DNA of 64,000 nucleotides, taken from positions 455,390-519,389 of the forward strand of contig NZ_FNQN01000001.1 in NCBI RefSeq assembly GCF_900107645.1, read 5' to 3'. A program made the position numbers and the translations under genes. This document shows positions 17,590-27,033 of the stretch, in pieces. The stretch comes from Desulfuromusa kysingii (GTDB taxonomy: Bacteria; Desulfobacterota; Desulfuromonadia; Desulfuromonadales; Geopsychrobacteraceae). Each line of letters opens with the position of its first letter. Within the stretch, counting starts at the first letter, position 1. The notes beneath the pieces are model-generated. The model was not told where the DNA came from and made no database searches. It was given only the letters and a program-made list of their open reading frames with translations.

Positions 17590-18449
17590 ATCTGATTTCA
17601 GGTTGGCAGCGGTTAGCTGGTAACCGCAGGCTTTTTACCCTTTGTCTGCTGTTGTTTATTGTCAGTACGTTGTTATCGACCTGGATATTTCTTCCGGTTG
17701 ATGCTCTGCAGCGGCGTTTGTTGCAGGAGGTTTCACAACAGACTGGTCTTGAAATTCAGGGACGTAATGCTTCTATGCTTTTTCCTCCGGGTTTAGGATT
17801 GGATCTGTCTATCTACTCTACCACTCCCGGGTTGAACGATCTTGAGTTAACTGATCTGCAGGTTACTCCTGTTTGGCATAGTCTTTTTACTGCGGATAAA
17901 AGGCTGAACTTGACGGCGATCTTGGCGACCGGTCATATCGTTGTCGATGTGGCCCAGAGTGGAACAATTGATTCGAAGTTCAACGATATTGCCTTAGCGC
18001 CACTGCAGAAAGCGGATCTGCCTTATCGTCTCAGTGGTAAAATAACCGGTCAACTTACGGGAGAAAATCTTTCCGAAAATATGGAAGGTCGGGGGGATTT
18101 CTCTTTTTATGTTGTTGATACCCAGATTGCAGGATTGGAAAAAATTGGTTTGCCTGCCAGTGTTTTTGCTGGGGTTTTGCGTCTTGAAGGTCGATTTGAT
18201 CAGCGTCGTTTCAGTTTGGAAAAAGTAGTGTTGAAAGAAGGTTCTCTGGACTTAAGTGGCGGGGGGAACGTTCTGGTCGGAGAGACAGCTGAGCAGACCC
18301 GGTTAAACCTGAATGTCCGCCTGCATCCGACAGCAACCACACCAGACAGTTTACTGGAACTGATGAGTTTAACCGGTATGCAACCAACGGTAGACGGGAG
18401 TTATCTCCTGCGTATTGGTGGCACCTTGGCGAAGCCAATGATCCGTTAG
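17586..18449 (+). CDS. gspN: Type II secretion protein GspN
   Basis: 287 aa, one N-terminal transmembrane helix (about 15-37) and a periplasmic AsmA-like beta-rich domain, as in the GspN group found in delta-proteobacterial type II operons (with LSGKITGQLTGENL and similar repeats). The role in secretion is not well defined. Last gene of the operon; it ends 8 bases before the convergent response regulator gene, with no hairpin visible between them. Confidence 0.75.
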   Translation: MNLISGWQRLAGNRRLFTLCLLLFIVSTLLSTWIFLPVDALQRRLLQEVSQQTGLEIQGRNASMLFPPGLGLDLSIYSTTPGLNDLELTDLQVTPVWHSLFTADKRLNLTAILATGHIVVDVAQSGTIDSKFNDIALAPLQKADLPYRLSGKITGQLTGENLSENMEGRGDFSFYVVDTQIAGLEKIGLPASVFAGVLRLEGRFDQRRFSLEKVVLKEGSLDLSGGGNVLVGETAEQTRLNLNVRLHPTATTPDSLLELMSLTGMQPTVDGSYLLRIGGTLAKPMIR

Positions 18450-18457
18450 CTTTGAAC

Positions 18458-19165
18458 TCAATCGGGTTTTTTGATGAAACGGTAGCCGCGTCCACGAACG
18501 GTGAGGAAATAGCGGGGTTTAGTTGGATCGACTTCAAAGTACTTACGCAGGCGGACAATGAAGTTGTCCAAGGTTCGAGTTTCCGTTTTAGGTGACATTC
18601 CCCACACCTGTTTAAGTAATTCTCCCCGGGACAATACTTTCCCTTCCTGATCAAAAAATAGCCGCAACATTTTCATCTCCAGCTCGGTGAGCTGAATGGT
18701 TCCATGGGCTGTGATTGCCTGATCTGTTTCCAGGTTAATCTGATTGCTTCCAAAGACATAGCGGGTTTTTTGCGGGAGGGTTGGTTGCCAGTTGGCACGC
18801 CTCAGCAGGCCAGCGACCCGTAAGAGAAATTCTTTCAAATTGAAAGGTTTAGCCAGATAGTCGTCGGCGCCTTTACTGAGACCGGTAATCCTGTCCTGCT
18901 CTGTTCCTCGAGCGGTTAACATCAGGATGGGGATATGGTTCTCCTGTTCTCGTAACCGATCACAGACTTCTAGCCCATCAATCCCAGGTAACGCTAAATC
19001 GAGAATGACCAGATTAAATGGATTTTTCTCCAGTTGTTCAAGGGCCTGTTCGCCACTCTCAACGTGGGTGACCCGGTACCCCTCCTCCTCAAGATTAAAA
19101 AGTAACCCTTGGGCAATATGAGGTTCATCTTCGACCAGAAGTAGGGCGATGTCAGGTTTCATCAT
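18458..19165 (-). CDS. OmpR/PhoB-family response regulator
   Basis: 235 aa. The receiver domain (1-120) has the acidic pocket VEDE, phospho-acceptor D56 in LVILDLALPG and the conserved Lys in AKPFN. The C-terminal winged-helix domain (about 140-232) ends with the TVRGRGYRF motif. It probably activates or represses genes in response to its partner kinase, whose gene overlaps the start of this one by 14 bases. The signal is unknown. Confidence 0.92.
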   Translation of the reverse strand: MMKPDIALLLVEDEPHIAQGLLFNLEEEGYRVTHVESGEQALEQLEKNPFNLVILDLALPGIDGLEVCDRLREQENHIPILMLTARGTEQDRITGLSKGADDYLAKPFNLKEFLLRVAGLLRRANWQPTLPQKTRYVFGSNQINLETDQAITAHGTIQLTELEMKMLRLFFDQEGKVLSRGELLKQVWGMSPKTETRTLDNFIVRLRKYFEVDPTKPRYFLTVRGRGYRFIKKPD

Positions 19166-20108
19166 GCAATTCTTCTGTCAGTGGAATCATCAGGTGAAAA
19201 GTCGTTCCTTTGCCACCTTCTATGCTCTCAATCCAAACTTTGCCACCGTGGAGACGAATGACATTGCGGACAATAAACAGACCAATACCGGTCCCCCGTA
19301 TGGTCTTTCCCGTATGACGAATCCGATAAAAGATACGAAATACTTTTTTCTGAAATTTTCTTGGGATGCCATAACCCTGATCACGAAAAGACAGATGTGC
19401 CATGCTGCCGTTTCGTCGCAACGTCACCACAACGACCGGTGGTTCATGTGTATAAAAAGTTGCGTTTTCTAAAAGATTTCGCATCACGGTTTCAATAGCG
19501 TCGACATCAAACCGGCAATTCAGTCCGGGTTCAATCTCCCAGCGTAGGTCTCCGAATTCTTGAAATTTCTCATGTTCATGCGCCAGGTACTCTTCAATCA
19601 TTTGAGAAAAGTTGCCTTGTTGGAGATTCAGCTTGGCCCCCCGGTGTTCAACTTTGTTCGCGGTCAAAAGATTGCTGATCAAACCATTCAGGCGTTCACT
19701 GTCCCCTTGCATCCGCAGCACAAATTGTTGCAATTGCTCCGGGCTCGGTTGGCGCATCTGGATGGTTTCCAAGTGGAGCTGAATGGATGCCAGCGGCGAT
19801 TTTAATTCATGGGTCACCTGATTGATGAAATGGCGTTGTGCCCGGTTCAAGGACGCCTGTCGGCGCCAGTAGAGAAAGATGACGTAGATGCCGATGAGAA
19901 TAGCAACGAGGAGCAGAATCCCCTCAGTGAGGATGAGCCAGTCACTGGTTTCTGGTAACCATTCAACTTGGTACTTAATTGCCAGGGCTTTCAACTGTTG
20001 ATGGCGCCCGATAAACCAGTAGATCCAGGAGACGAGTAGGAGAATCCAGACAATCTGAATGACAATAAAAGTGATAAGTGGATGGAAGAGGCGTCGAAAC
20101 AGTTTCAT
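19152..20108 (-). CDS. Membrane sensor histidine kinase
   Basis: 318 aa. Two transmembrane helices (about 11-33 and 57-80) enclose only a short periplasmic loop, so there is no large external sensor domain. HisKA has H100 in NQVTHELKSPLAS, then the N box NLLENATFY and the G boxes DQGYGIP and GTGIGLFIV. First gene of a two-gene operon with the response regulator, divergent from the nitronate monooxygenase gene. Confidence 0.9.
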   Translation of the reverse strand: MKLFRRLFHPLITFIVIQIVWILLLVSWIYWFIGRHQQLKALAIKYQVEWLPETSDWLILTEGILLLVAILIGIYVIFLYWRRQASLNRAQRHFINQVTHELKSPLASIQLHLETIQMRQPSPEQLQQFVLRMQGDSERLNGLISNLLTANKVEHRGAKLNLQQGNFSQMIEEYLAHEHEKFQEFGDLRWEIEPGLNCRFDVDAIETVMRNLLENATFYTHEPPVVVVTLRRNGSMAHLSFRDQGYGIPRKFQKKVFRIFYRIRHTGKTIRGTGIGLFIVRNVIRLHGGKVWIESIEGGKGTTFHLMIPLTEELHDET

Positions 20109-20258
20109 GACTCATCTATTACCATTGAAAACAGGGCGTTACAAGTGGGTTTTTACACAAGTATTACAATTAAGGATGAGCGGTACTGCTAGTATCAGTA
20201 AAAATTTAAGCAACTGTCAAGCTGTAAGAGATCGACGGTTTTGCAAACAGGAGTAATT

Positions 20259-21338
20259 ATGCGTTCAGGATTGACCATCGGTCGGCACCACGTTCCGTAT
20301 CCAGTGATTCAAGGTGGAATGGGGGTGCGTATCTCGGGATTTCGTTTGTCAGGGCATGTTGCCTTGAATGGCGGGATTGGTATTATTGCATCGGCTGGTT
20401 TGGCACTGGCTGATACTCATTATGACGGCCACAACTTCTTCAAGGCGGATCGCCTGGCACTGTTGGAAGAATTGCGCAAGGCTTATGAAATTGCACCCGA
20501 TGGCGTTATCGGGGTTAACTGCATGGTTGCGGTTAAGAATTATGATGAAGTTGTCCGTACTTCATGTGAAGGCGGCGCAAAACTGATCATCAGTGGTGCT
20601 GGCCTGCCGTTGAATCTTCCCAAGCTCACAGCTGATTTTCCTGATGTTGCCCTGGTTCCGATAGTTTCTTCGGTGAAGGCTGCTGAATTGATCGTGCGTA
20701 AATGGCAAAAAAGTTATCAACGTTTCCCCGATGCCATCGTTGTTGAAGACCCCGACACTGCCGGTGGCCATCTGGGTGAAAAAATGGAACGGATTGGTTC
20801 TGGAGACTATGATCAATATGAGACTGTCCGCGGGGTTAAAGCCTACCTTAACGATAATTGGAATATTGCCATTCCGGTGATTGCCGCTGGTGGTATCTGG
20901 GATCGAAAAGATTTGGAATATGCGCTGGCTCAAGGTGCGGATGGGGTGCAGATGGGAACTCGCTTTGTCGTTACCGAAGAGTGTGATGCCGATGCTGCAT
21001 TCAAACAGGCTTATCTCGACTGTAAGCAGGAAGATATTGGTCTGATCATGAGCCCGGCAGGATTACCGGGACGAGCAATCAAGAAAAATATTGATCAGGT
21101 TCGGCAACGAGATGTCGATCTTGATGTCTACTGTCCTTCGGCCTGTTTAAAAAAATGTGCGTATCAAAAATCGCGGGAACGGTTTTGTATTGTTCATGCT
21201 TTGGATCGCGCGCAGAAGGGGGATACCGAGACCGGATTGATTTTTTGTGGCAGTAATGCTTGGAAAGCAGATCGGATCTCAACAGTCAAAGAGGTCTTTG
21301 CTGAATTGTTTCCCCAGGAGGAGCAGAAAACCGGCTAG
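20259..21338 (+). CDS. Nitronate monooxygenase-family flavoprotein
   Basis: 359 aa TIM-barrel FMN enzyme of the nitronate monooxygenase/2-nitropropane dioxygenase family. Visible motifs: VIQGGMGVRISG at the N-terminus, AGGIWDRKDLEYALAQGADGVQMGTRF for FMN phosphate binding. Family members oxidise nitronates or act as FabK-like reductases; which applies here cannot be told. The C-terminal region has several cysteines (CPSACLKKC), which may bind a cluster or be structural. ATG at 20259 has AGGAG upstream. Confidence 0.85.
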   Translation: MRSGLTIGRHHVPYPVIQGGMGVRISGFRLSGHVALNGGIGIIASAGLALADTHYDGHNFFKADRLALLEELRKAYEIAPDGVIGVNCMVAVKNYDEVVRTSCEGGAKLIISGAGLPLNLPKLTADFPDVALVPIVSSVKAAELIVRKWQKSYQRFPDAIVVEDPDTAGGHLGEKMERIGSGDYDQYETVRGVKAYLNDNWNIAIPVIAAGGIWDRKDLEYALAQGADGVQMGTRFVVTEECDADAAFKQAYLDCKQEDIGLIMSPAGLPGRAIKKNIDQVRQRDVDLDVYCPSACLKKCAYQKSRERFCIVHALDRAQKGDTETGLIFCGSNAWKADRISTVKEVFAELFPQEEQKTG

Positions 21339-21360
21339 AATTTTTTGCCGAGAACTCTCG

Positions 21361-21414
21361 CTATAAAAAAGGCGAAAAGACCTGAATAAACCGGTTTTTT
21401 CGCCTTTTCTATAG
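21361..21414 (+). terminator. Terminator after the nitronate monooxygenase gene
   Basis: Long imperfect hairpin, 21361-21382 pairing with 21393-21414 with two mismatches, with A-rich left and T-rich right flanks, so it can work in both directions. Confidence 0.75.
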
Positions 21415-21506
21415 CTGAGAAACGTTGAAGCTCTAGACCTGAAGATAGGCTCCACAACTGCTGTGCTTGTTAACGTTTGAGAACTGGTTCTGTGGTTTGA
21501 AAAAGG

Positions 21507-22175
21507 TTAAATAACCCCCTTCATCTCAACAAGAAATTCATCTCTGGACGCCTTGTCATCAATTTCCCGTTGCATTATTTCAGCAAGCTGACCAAGCCGT
21601 TGTGCCGATGGTTCCCCTTGTTCAAGCCATTGTTGTACCGAAGTTTTTAAGGCCTTGTTGGCGACTGGGCCAATGTGCGTCGCCAACAGCCTTTTCATTT
21701 GTGTGAATTTATCGGCCAACGGTCCGTTCAGAACCGACTCAAGGTCTGCAGGGGGCGCGGTTGCAGTGACTTTCTCTTGTGGCGCTACAACTTTTTTTTC
21801 AGGAATTGGCGCTTCTTCGCAATCGGAAATGAGGCCGAGGAGGTCTGTCGTCACCATACTGGCAGACATGTTAATCAGATGAACCTTGGCATCCGGTTCG
21901 CAGATGAAAATCAAAGATGAGGTGTCACATAGTTTTCGAATCAGTAAGAGTGCTTCATCATATTGAATTTCAAAAGAATTGACATCCAGTTTGACCGTTT
22001 CATTCAACTTGAAAACTCGGTGGAGAATATTGCCGATACGCTCTTGGGTGTCTGTCTTGAAGACCTCTGGTAAGTTGGTGGCAAGAATCCCACGTTTCGT
22101 TGTGTAAACCGCTGATCCAAGGACTCCCGGTATTATTTTTATTTCATCCAGAATTTTCTGCATAATTTGCCCCAT
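21507..22175 (-). CDS. Roadblock/LC7 protein with C-terminal helical domain
   Basis: 222 aa in two parts. Residues 1-120 are a roadblock/LC7 domain (IPGVLGSAVYTTKRGILATNL), then a Pro/Ala linker (125-145), then an alpha-helical domain (150-222: FTQMKRLLATHIGPVANKALK) of a kind seen at the C-termini of bacterial signalling proteins. Roadblock proteins bind small Ras-like GTPases (MglB-MglA), but no GTPase gene is nearby. The ATG at 22175 overlaps the stop of the preceding roadblock gene; an internal ATG at 22163 is an alternative. Confidence 0.7.
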   Translation of the reverse strand: MGQIMQKILDEIKIIPGVLGSAVYTTKRGILATNLPEVFKTDTQERIGNILHRVFKLNETVKLDVNSFEIQYDEALLLIRKLCDTSSLIFICEPDAKVHLINMSASMVTTDLLGLISDCEEAPIPEKKVVAPQEKVTATAPPADLESVLNGPLADKFTQMKRLLATHIGPVANKALKTSVQQWLEQGEPSAQRLGQLAEIMQREIDDKASRDEFLVEMKGVI

Positions 22176-22513
22176 TAAATAGTGATTTGATCAACCAGTG
22201 GCCCGAACTGCTCAAGGATCTTTGCAGGAGAAACATTGGAACTTAGATCGAATCCGACAATGATTTGTTCACCCAACAGAGTTAATATCCGTTCACCCGA
22301 TGTTTGTTCCATGATGAGATGATATGGACCGGTGAAACCGAGGTGCGGCCGTAACTGCTCAGCCATAACCGCGACATAAGCAACATAATCCCCCAGATAT
22401 TTGCTCTGCCCACCGCTCTGGAGTAGCACTGTTCCATCACGGGCAACAATGACCAATTCCTGAATCCCGGTCATGTTGTCAGATTGTTTTTTAAACTCCT
22501 GCAGAGTTGCCAT
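22175..22513 (-). CDS. Roadblock/LC7 (MglB-like) protein
   Basis: 112 aa, a single roadblock/LC7 domain (GIQELVIVARDGTVLLQSG at about 16-34). Such proteins dimerise and act as regulators of Ras-like GTPases or as scaffolds. The strong AAGGAG site before the ATG and the 1-base overlap with the next roadblock gene indicate coupled translation. The two may form a heterodimer (inference). Confidence 0.8.
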   Translation of the reverse strand: MATLQEFKKQSDNMTGIQELVIVARDGTVLLQSGGQSKYLGDYVAYVAVMAEQLRPHLGFTGPYHLIMEQTSGERILTLLGEQIIVGFDLSSNVSPAKILEQFGPLVDQITI

Positions 22514-22536
22514 GAAAGCTCCTTTGTCGACCTGAT

Positions 22537-23400
22537 TTATTGACTGATTCGCCTGAATTCCACGCGACGATTAAGGGCGCGGTTTTCTGTTGATGTGTTG
22601 GGCACCGCCGGGCGAGTATCTCCATAATAGGCAACAATCAGGGCTTCAGGATGAATTGAAAAAGTGTCAAGCAGGTACTGTCTGACTTGTTCTGCACGGT
22701 GTTTTGACAAGACTAAATTCGATTCTTCACCGCCGACATTATCAGTATGGCCTGATATTTCAAACTTTTTGTCTTGTAATGCAGAGTCTTCGAGTGCTTT
22801 ACCGACATTCAGTAATTGTGCCTTTGCTTGCTCAGATAATTGCGATGAAGCGCTGTAAAAGTGGATCTGCATCCGAAGTAGAGGCCCATCGACGGCACCG
22901 GGAGCTGTTTCTTCACTTTTACTCTCTTGCATGACCTGAATAAATTCAGCGGAGGTGATCTGTTCGCCAGTCTCTGACTTATTCTTGATCCTGGCAAGTT
23001 CGTAAGAGGCCCGTGCGCGTTTATTCTGTGGTGCTAGCGATAGTCCTTTTTCGTAAGCATCAATGGCTAACCGGGCATTTCCCAAAACCATATAGATATC
23101 ACCCAAGCCAAAATATGCCTTGGCATAGGTGTTATCGAGCTCCGTTGCTTTGAGGTAATTGCGTTGCGCTTTATCGTAGTTCCGCAGTCTTTCTGCCGCG
23201 TAAGCACAGCTATAATGGATCTCTGCGTCCTGCGGACAAACCTCAAGAGCATGGTTAAGAAGTTCGCGCTTTTTCAGAAGGTTACGCTCTTTTTTAATCT
23301 TGTTTTTGAGCGCTCCACAATCCTGCCCGCTTGCGAGTACCGGACTCAATGTCAACATGAGGATGCCAATGGCAGCTATAAAGTATCGAATTTTATTCAT
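22537..23400 (-). CDS. Periplasmic TPR protein with OmpA-type peptidoglycan-binding domain
   Basis: 287 aa. Signal peptide at residues 1-23 (cleavage near VLASG), two or three TPR units (about 53-145), then an OmpA C-terminal domain (about 172-287) with FEISGHTDNVGGEESNLVLS and NRRVEF, which binds diaminopimelate-containing peptidoglycan. No lipobox, so probably soluble periplasmic and cell-wall bound. Lies between the heme-c sensor gene and the roadblock genes on one strand with short gaps, so the four are probably an operon. Confidence 0.85.
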   Translation of the reverse strand: MNKIRYFIAAIGILMLTLSPVLASGQDCGALKNKIKKERNLLKKRELLNHALEVCPQDAEIHYSCAYAAERLRNYDKAQRNYLKATELDNTYAKAYFGLGDIYMVLGNARLAIDAYEKGLSLAPQNKRARASYELARIKNKSETGEQITSAEFIQVMQESKSEETAPGAVDGPLLRMQIHFYSASSQLSEQAKAQLLNVGKALEDSALQDKKFEISGHTDNVGGEESNLVLSKHRAEQVRQYLLDTFSIHPEALIVAYYGDTRPAVPNTSTENRALNRRVEFRRISQ

Positions 23401-23420
23401 CGCTATGATCCTGCATCAAA

Positions 23421-24287
23421 TTACTGCAAAAGTTTAACCAGACTGATCCGCAACCGTTCAATCGCGTGTGACAGTGCTCCGATTTCATCTTTTGACGTTG
23501 CAACAATCGGGTCATTGAGTTGTTCGCCTAAACTGAAGCTTTCTGTTTTCTCCGCCAGTTGGACAATGGGGAGGACAACGCTGCGGTCCAAGAAAAACCA
23601 AAGGATAAGGAGGATCATGACAATTCCCCCTGCACCGACCAACACAAGAGTGAGGGCCAGGTTTTTGGCTGCTGCGATAGCCGCTGCCGTCGGAATATAG
23701 ACAACAAAGGCAGCAACGGTGTCATTCATTTTCCAGTTATATCCGGTTTCATCCCCGTAGATTTCAATTTGATCTTTTGGCGCATCATAGGGGTCGCCAT
23801 GGCAGGTTAAACAACTGGACTTGTCGGTCCGTATCGGTTGGGCGAAATAGAAAACCTCTGTTCCGTTCTTGGTGATCCTCCCCTCGGAAGATTTCAGGGA
23901 GCGGTTTTGGTCAAAGTTTTTGATAAACTCAATTTCATCGGCATCGGCACGGTTTGACGGATTGAGGGGATCGATAGTGGCCTGTTTAAAAACATAATCT
24001 GGAGAGGCTTGTTTAAAAATATCGAAGGTTCCACGTGCCGCGACAAAGCCAGACATTAGTTCAGGATAGAAGCGGTCTTTTTCGATGAGCTCTTGCACCA
24101 AGGGTTTCTGCACCTGAGCCATGTAATTTTTGGTCGCCATGGCATAATTCAGGATGATATTACTTTTAGTTTTTGCTTCGGCAAGGGCATTATTAACGCT
24201 GAGCTTGTAGCTGGTGATACCAATCACAGCGATCGCAAGTAACCCTAAAACCCCCATAACCAGAATTGACCTCATCCGGATACCCAT
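23421..24287 (-). CDS. Heme-c (Tll0287-like, DUF3365) membrane sensor with HAMP, no output domain
   Basis: 288 aa. Transmembrane helix 1 (8-27), periplasmic Tll0287-like domain (30-200) with one c-type heme site C159-x-x-C162-H163, transmembrane helix 2 (about 205-233), and a HAMP domain that runs to the C-terminus. There is no kinase, cyclase or methyl-accepting domain, so the signal must pass to another protein, perhaps a product of the downstream genes. Redox or ligand sensing by the heme is family inference. The start has AGGGAG upstream. Confidence 0.82.
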   Translation of the reverse strand: MGIRMRSILVMGVLGLLAIAVIGITSYKLSVNNALAEAKTKSNIILNYAMATKNYMAQVQKPLVQELIEKDRFYPELMSGFVAARGTFDIFKQASPDYVFKQATIDPLNPSNRADADEIEFIKNFDQNRSLKSSEGRITKNGTEVFYFAQPIRTDKSSCLTCHGDPYDAPKDQIEIYGDETGYNWKMNDTVAAFVVYIPTAAAIAAAKNLALTLVLVGAGGIVMILLILWFFLDRSVVLPIVQLAEKTESFSLGEQLNDPIVATSKDEIGALSHAIERLRISLVKLLQ

Positions 24288-24453
24288 TTAGCTTCTCCCT
24301 TTTTTTAATTTTGAATAGCGGCAGTTGATAGTAAGAAATCATTTTCAATAGAATGACTGTTCTCTCTGTTGGTTTATTAAAACTAGCCCATTATTTATTC
24401 TTAGTCAACAATATATCACATTAAATTACATATACTTAGTGCTATAGTTTATT

Positions 24454-24469
24454 ATATGGATAACCATAT
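24454..24469. promoter_or_regulatory. Small palindrome upstream of the heme-sensor operon
   Basis: ATATGG-ATAA-CCATAT, perfect 6-bp arms, in an AT-rich region about 165 bases upstream of the heme-sensor start. Could be an operator; no regulator is identified. Confidence 0.25.
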
Positions 24470-24570
24470 GTTTGTGGGTTTGTGGTGGTTAATGTCTGAT
24501 TTTAACGGGGAAGGTATTGTCGCAGAAAATAGAGGGTGAGTGCGACAGGCCTCTATGCATTGATTTAGGG

Positions 24571-24798
24571 TTAAAAAATGGGGTCAGCAAACGATCTGGG
24601 GCGATAATTCAAATGGATTTCTTGTGGACCTGTTTTGCTAGATACAATGGGGTAGAGAGAGTTGTTGAGCACTGTTGTGAGGAATTCAGTCAGACCTTCT
24701 GCAGCACTGATGTTGAGGTCCCTGTTGTTTATCCCCTCCTCAAAGTATGCGGTGAGAGGCGGCTCTATAACAATTTTTATTTCTATTTTTTTTGTCAT
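24571..24798 (-). CDS. Hypothetical protein, 75 aa
   Basis: Small acidic/polar protein without recognised domain; begins MTKKIEIKIVIEPP. The ATG is preceded by AAGGGT with good spacing, which is the main support. An overlapping + strand frame at 24517-24816 begins with TTG and looks less protein-like. It could be a small cytoplasmic protein expressed with the heme-sensor cluster downstream; I cannot assign a role. Confidence 0.45.
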   Translation of the reverse strand: MTKKIEIKIVIEPPLTAYFEEGINNRDLNISAAEGLTEFLTTVLNNSLYPIVSSKTGPQEIHLNYRPRSFADPIF

Positions 24799-24957
24799 AA
24801 GAACCCTTTTTGTTAAAATGTCTTGTCGTTTTGTTCAAGAATGACCAACGCTATATGTTGTTTTTGTTTGATCCGTTTTAGAAAATCCCCCTAAGCTGCA
24901 GGTTTTCTGTATAATCTCCCAAGTTTCAGAGATCATTTCTTTTTCAGGAGTCGATTT

Positions 24958-25680
24958 ATGTCAAAGTATAGCATGAGTTTTCTTTATTGTTTCTTGTTGC
25001 TGTTCTGTCTGCAGCACATCTATGTGCCTCCTGCGGTTGCAGGTGAGAAGCAAGAGAGGGTGAAACTGCTGCAACAGAAAATGGAAAAGTTGCAGGAACT
25101 GCTGGCCAAGATGGAAGAAGAGAAGCTTCGCGAGCAGCCGCCAACGGAAATGCCTTGGCAAGCGCTTCTGCAAGAGGGTACCGAACGACCGGCTTATGAT
25201 CAGTACGCCTATTTATTAGCCCCACTTATGCGGGCCGGTGAGCTTGACAGTATTTTACAGCAGGTTCACTTCTTGGCGAGTCAGGACGAGATGAAGGAGC
25301 GGGGAACATTGTTTATTGTCCCGGCAACGCCACTGGCAGCAGGAGAGTCAATGTCGGTGAAGAATTATAACCGTGACCTTGCTGGAGCTCTGCTGCAAAA
25401 AGTGGATATCCCGAAAGCTCTGGAAGGGGGGGTTGTCGTTGTTTCTGATCCACTTGAGACGTTGTCAGCGAGCAACGGGATGTCTCTGTTTATCGATCTA
25501 ACGGGTTGTGACCAGGTTTTACGCTCACGAATTTTTGGCCTGCTACAAAAGACCCGTCTATTTACCGAGGATGGGAGTATTTATAAATATTTGGAAGAGT
25601 TATTAAGGAGTGCCTCTCCCCAGGCGTTCACGGTCTATATGCAAGGTGATCTCGTATGGTTGTCATTGGCCAAAGAGTAG
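24958..25680 (+). CDS. Secreted protein of unknown function, 240 aa
   Basis: Signal peptide at residues 1-28 (hydrophobic run SFLYCFLLLFCL, cleavage near AVAGEK), then a coiled-coil (33-60, QQKMEKLQELLAKMEEEKL) and a mixed alpha/beta region with no motif I recognise. Starts ATG after a GGAG site. It is followed at 115 bases by the radical SAM gene on the same strand, so it may belong to the heme gene group, but nothing in the sequence proves a role there. Confidence 0.65.
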   Translation: MSKYSMSFLYCFLLLFCLQHIYVPPAVAGEKQERVKLLQQKMEKLQELLAKMEEEKLREQPPTEMPWQALLQEGTERPAYDQYAYLLAPLMRAGELDSILQQVHFLASQDEMKERGTLFIVPATPLAAGESMSVKNYNRDLAGALLQKVDIPKALEGGVVVVSDPLETLSASNGMSLFIDLTGCDQVLRSRIFGLLQKTRLFTEDGSIYKYLEELLRSASPQAFTVYMQGDLVWLSLAKE

Positions 25681-25794
25681 AGAAGAAAAGCGTCAGCGTT
25701 AAAACTACTATTTCGGTCGAGAACCCTTGAGTTGAGTAAAATAACTGTAGTAGTCTTGGGTAAACGAGAACCAAGATCGCAGTCAGGAGAGGTT

Positions 25795-26904
25795 ATGAGT
25801 CCTAAACAGGAAGAGTTTATCCCTAAATGGATTGCTTGGGAGAGCACCCAGAGATGCAATCTTAACTGTGTCCATTGTCGGTGTTCTTCCGATATGTCCG
25901 CCGCAGCAGGGGATTTTAATACCGCTGAAGCATTCAAGATGATTGATGATATCTGTGAAGTCAGTAAACCGGTACTGGTTCTTTCCGGCGGCGAACCGTT
26001 GTTGCGTGAAGATATTTTTGAAATTGCCCAGTATGGAACGGACAAAGGCTTGCGGATGTGTATGGCGACCAATGGTACGCTGGTCACCGACGCCGTTTGC
26101 GAGAAGATGAAGGCGACAGAGATCAAAATGGTTTCGCTCTCACTTGATGGGTCGACAGCGGAGATTCACGACAATTTCCGTAACAGTCCGGGAGCCTATG
26201 AAGGGGTGATGCGAGCGGCTGAAACCCTTAAGAGAAATGGTATCCCGTTTTTAATAAATTCATCTTTTACCAAGAGAAACCAGAATGATATTGCCGCGAC
26301 CTTCAAGGTTGCAAAAGCTATTGGAGCGACGGCCTGGTACATGTTTATGATTGTCCCTACTGGTCGCGGCGAAGAGATTATGAATGAACTGGTGTCAGCA
26401 GAGGACTATGAAGAGATTCTCGCCTGGCACTATGAGCAGGAAAAACATGAAGATGAGATTTTAATGCGTCCAACCTGTGCCCCCCATTATTATCGAATTG
26501 TGCCACAGATGGCCAAAGCAGAAGGTGTTAATTTTAAGCGCCGCAGCTTGACCTTCTCTACCGGAGGTGGCAAAGGGTGTATTGCAGCGCAGACCATCTG
26601 TTTAATTGATTGTTTTGGTAATCTCAAGCCTTGTTCTTACTTCCATTCATCGGTCGGCAACGTCAAGCAGGTTCCGTTCAAGGATCTTTGGTTTAACTCC
26701 AAGGTTTTTAATGACCTGCGGGATTTCAGCAAATACAAGGGTAAGTGTGGGGAGTGCGAATTTATTAACGTTTGTGGCGGATGTCGGGCCAGGGCTGATG
26801 CTGTCTATGGTGACTATATGGCTGAAGAGCCATTCTGTAATTATATTCCCCCGCGCACTCAAAAACGGTTAGAAAAAGAGGCCGCTGAAAACAGATCGAA
26901 ATAA
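25795..26904 (+). CDS. Radical SAM/SPASM protein, AhbD/NirJ-like
   Basis: 369 aa. N-terminal radical SAM motif C21-x3-C25-x2-C28 (CNLNCVHC), a GGEPLL motif for SAM binding, and a C-terminal SPASM region with further cysteines ([12 protein letters not shown] and [13 protein letters not shown]) for auxiliary 4Fe-4S clusters. This is the architecture of AhbD, which decarboxylates iron-coproporphyrin, and of AhbC/NirJ. Adjacent hemE and hemH support a tetrapyrrole role, but the exact reaction is inference. GTG/ATG codons further upstream exist; ATG at 25795 has GGAGAGG in front. Confidence 0.75.
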   Translation: MSPKQEEFIPKWIAWESTQRCNLNCVHCRCSSDMSAAAGDFNTAEAFKMIDDICEVSKPVLVLSGGEPLLREDIFEIAQYGTDKGLRMCMATNGTLVTDAVCEKMKATEIKMVSLSLDGSTAEIHDNFRNSPGAYEGVMRAAETLKRNGIPFLINSSFTKRNQNDIAATFKVAKAIGATAWYMFMIVPTGRGEEIMNELVSAEDYEEILAWHYEQEKHEDEILMRPTCAPHYYRIVPQMAKAEGVNFKRRSLTFSTGGGKGCIAAQTICLIDCFGNLKPCSYFHSSVGNVKQVPFKDLWFNSKVFNDLRDFSKYKGKCGECEFINVCGGCRARADAVYGDYMAEEPFCNYIPPRTQKRLEKEAAENRSK

Positions 26905-27033
26905 TCATCAAAGCGGTGACCCTTGTGACTGCCCTCGGCGAACAATTTCCCAGGTGCATAAATTCAATAGGTGAGGAGAGGACGAATCCAAGATTCGCCC
27001 CTAGGTTTCAGACCCATACAGGAGAATTTCAAA

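Noticed and set aside
24517-24816. 99-codon open frame on the + strand
   Set aside because: It begins with TTG, has no clear ribosome site at proper distance, and overlaps a minus-strand frame with a better site. Composition is unlike a normal protein.
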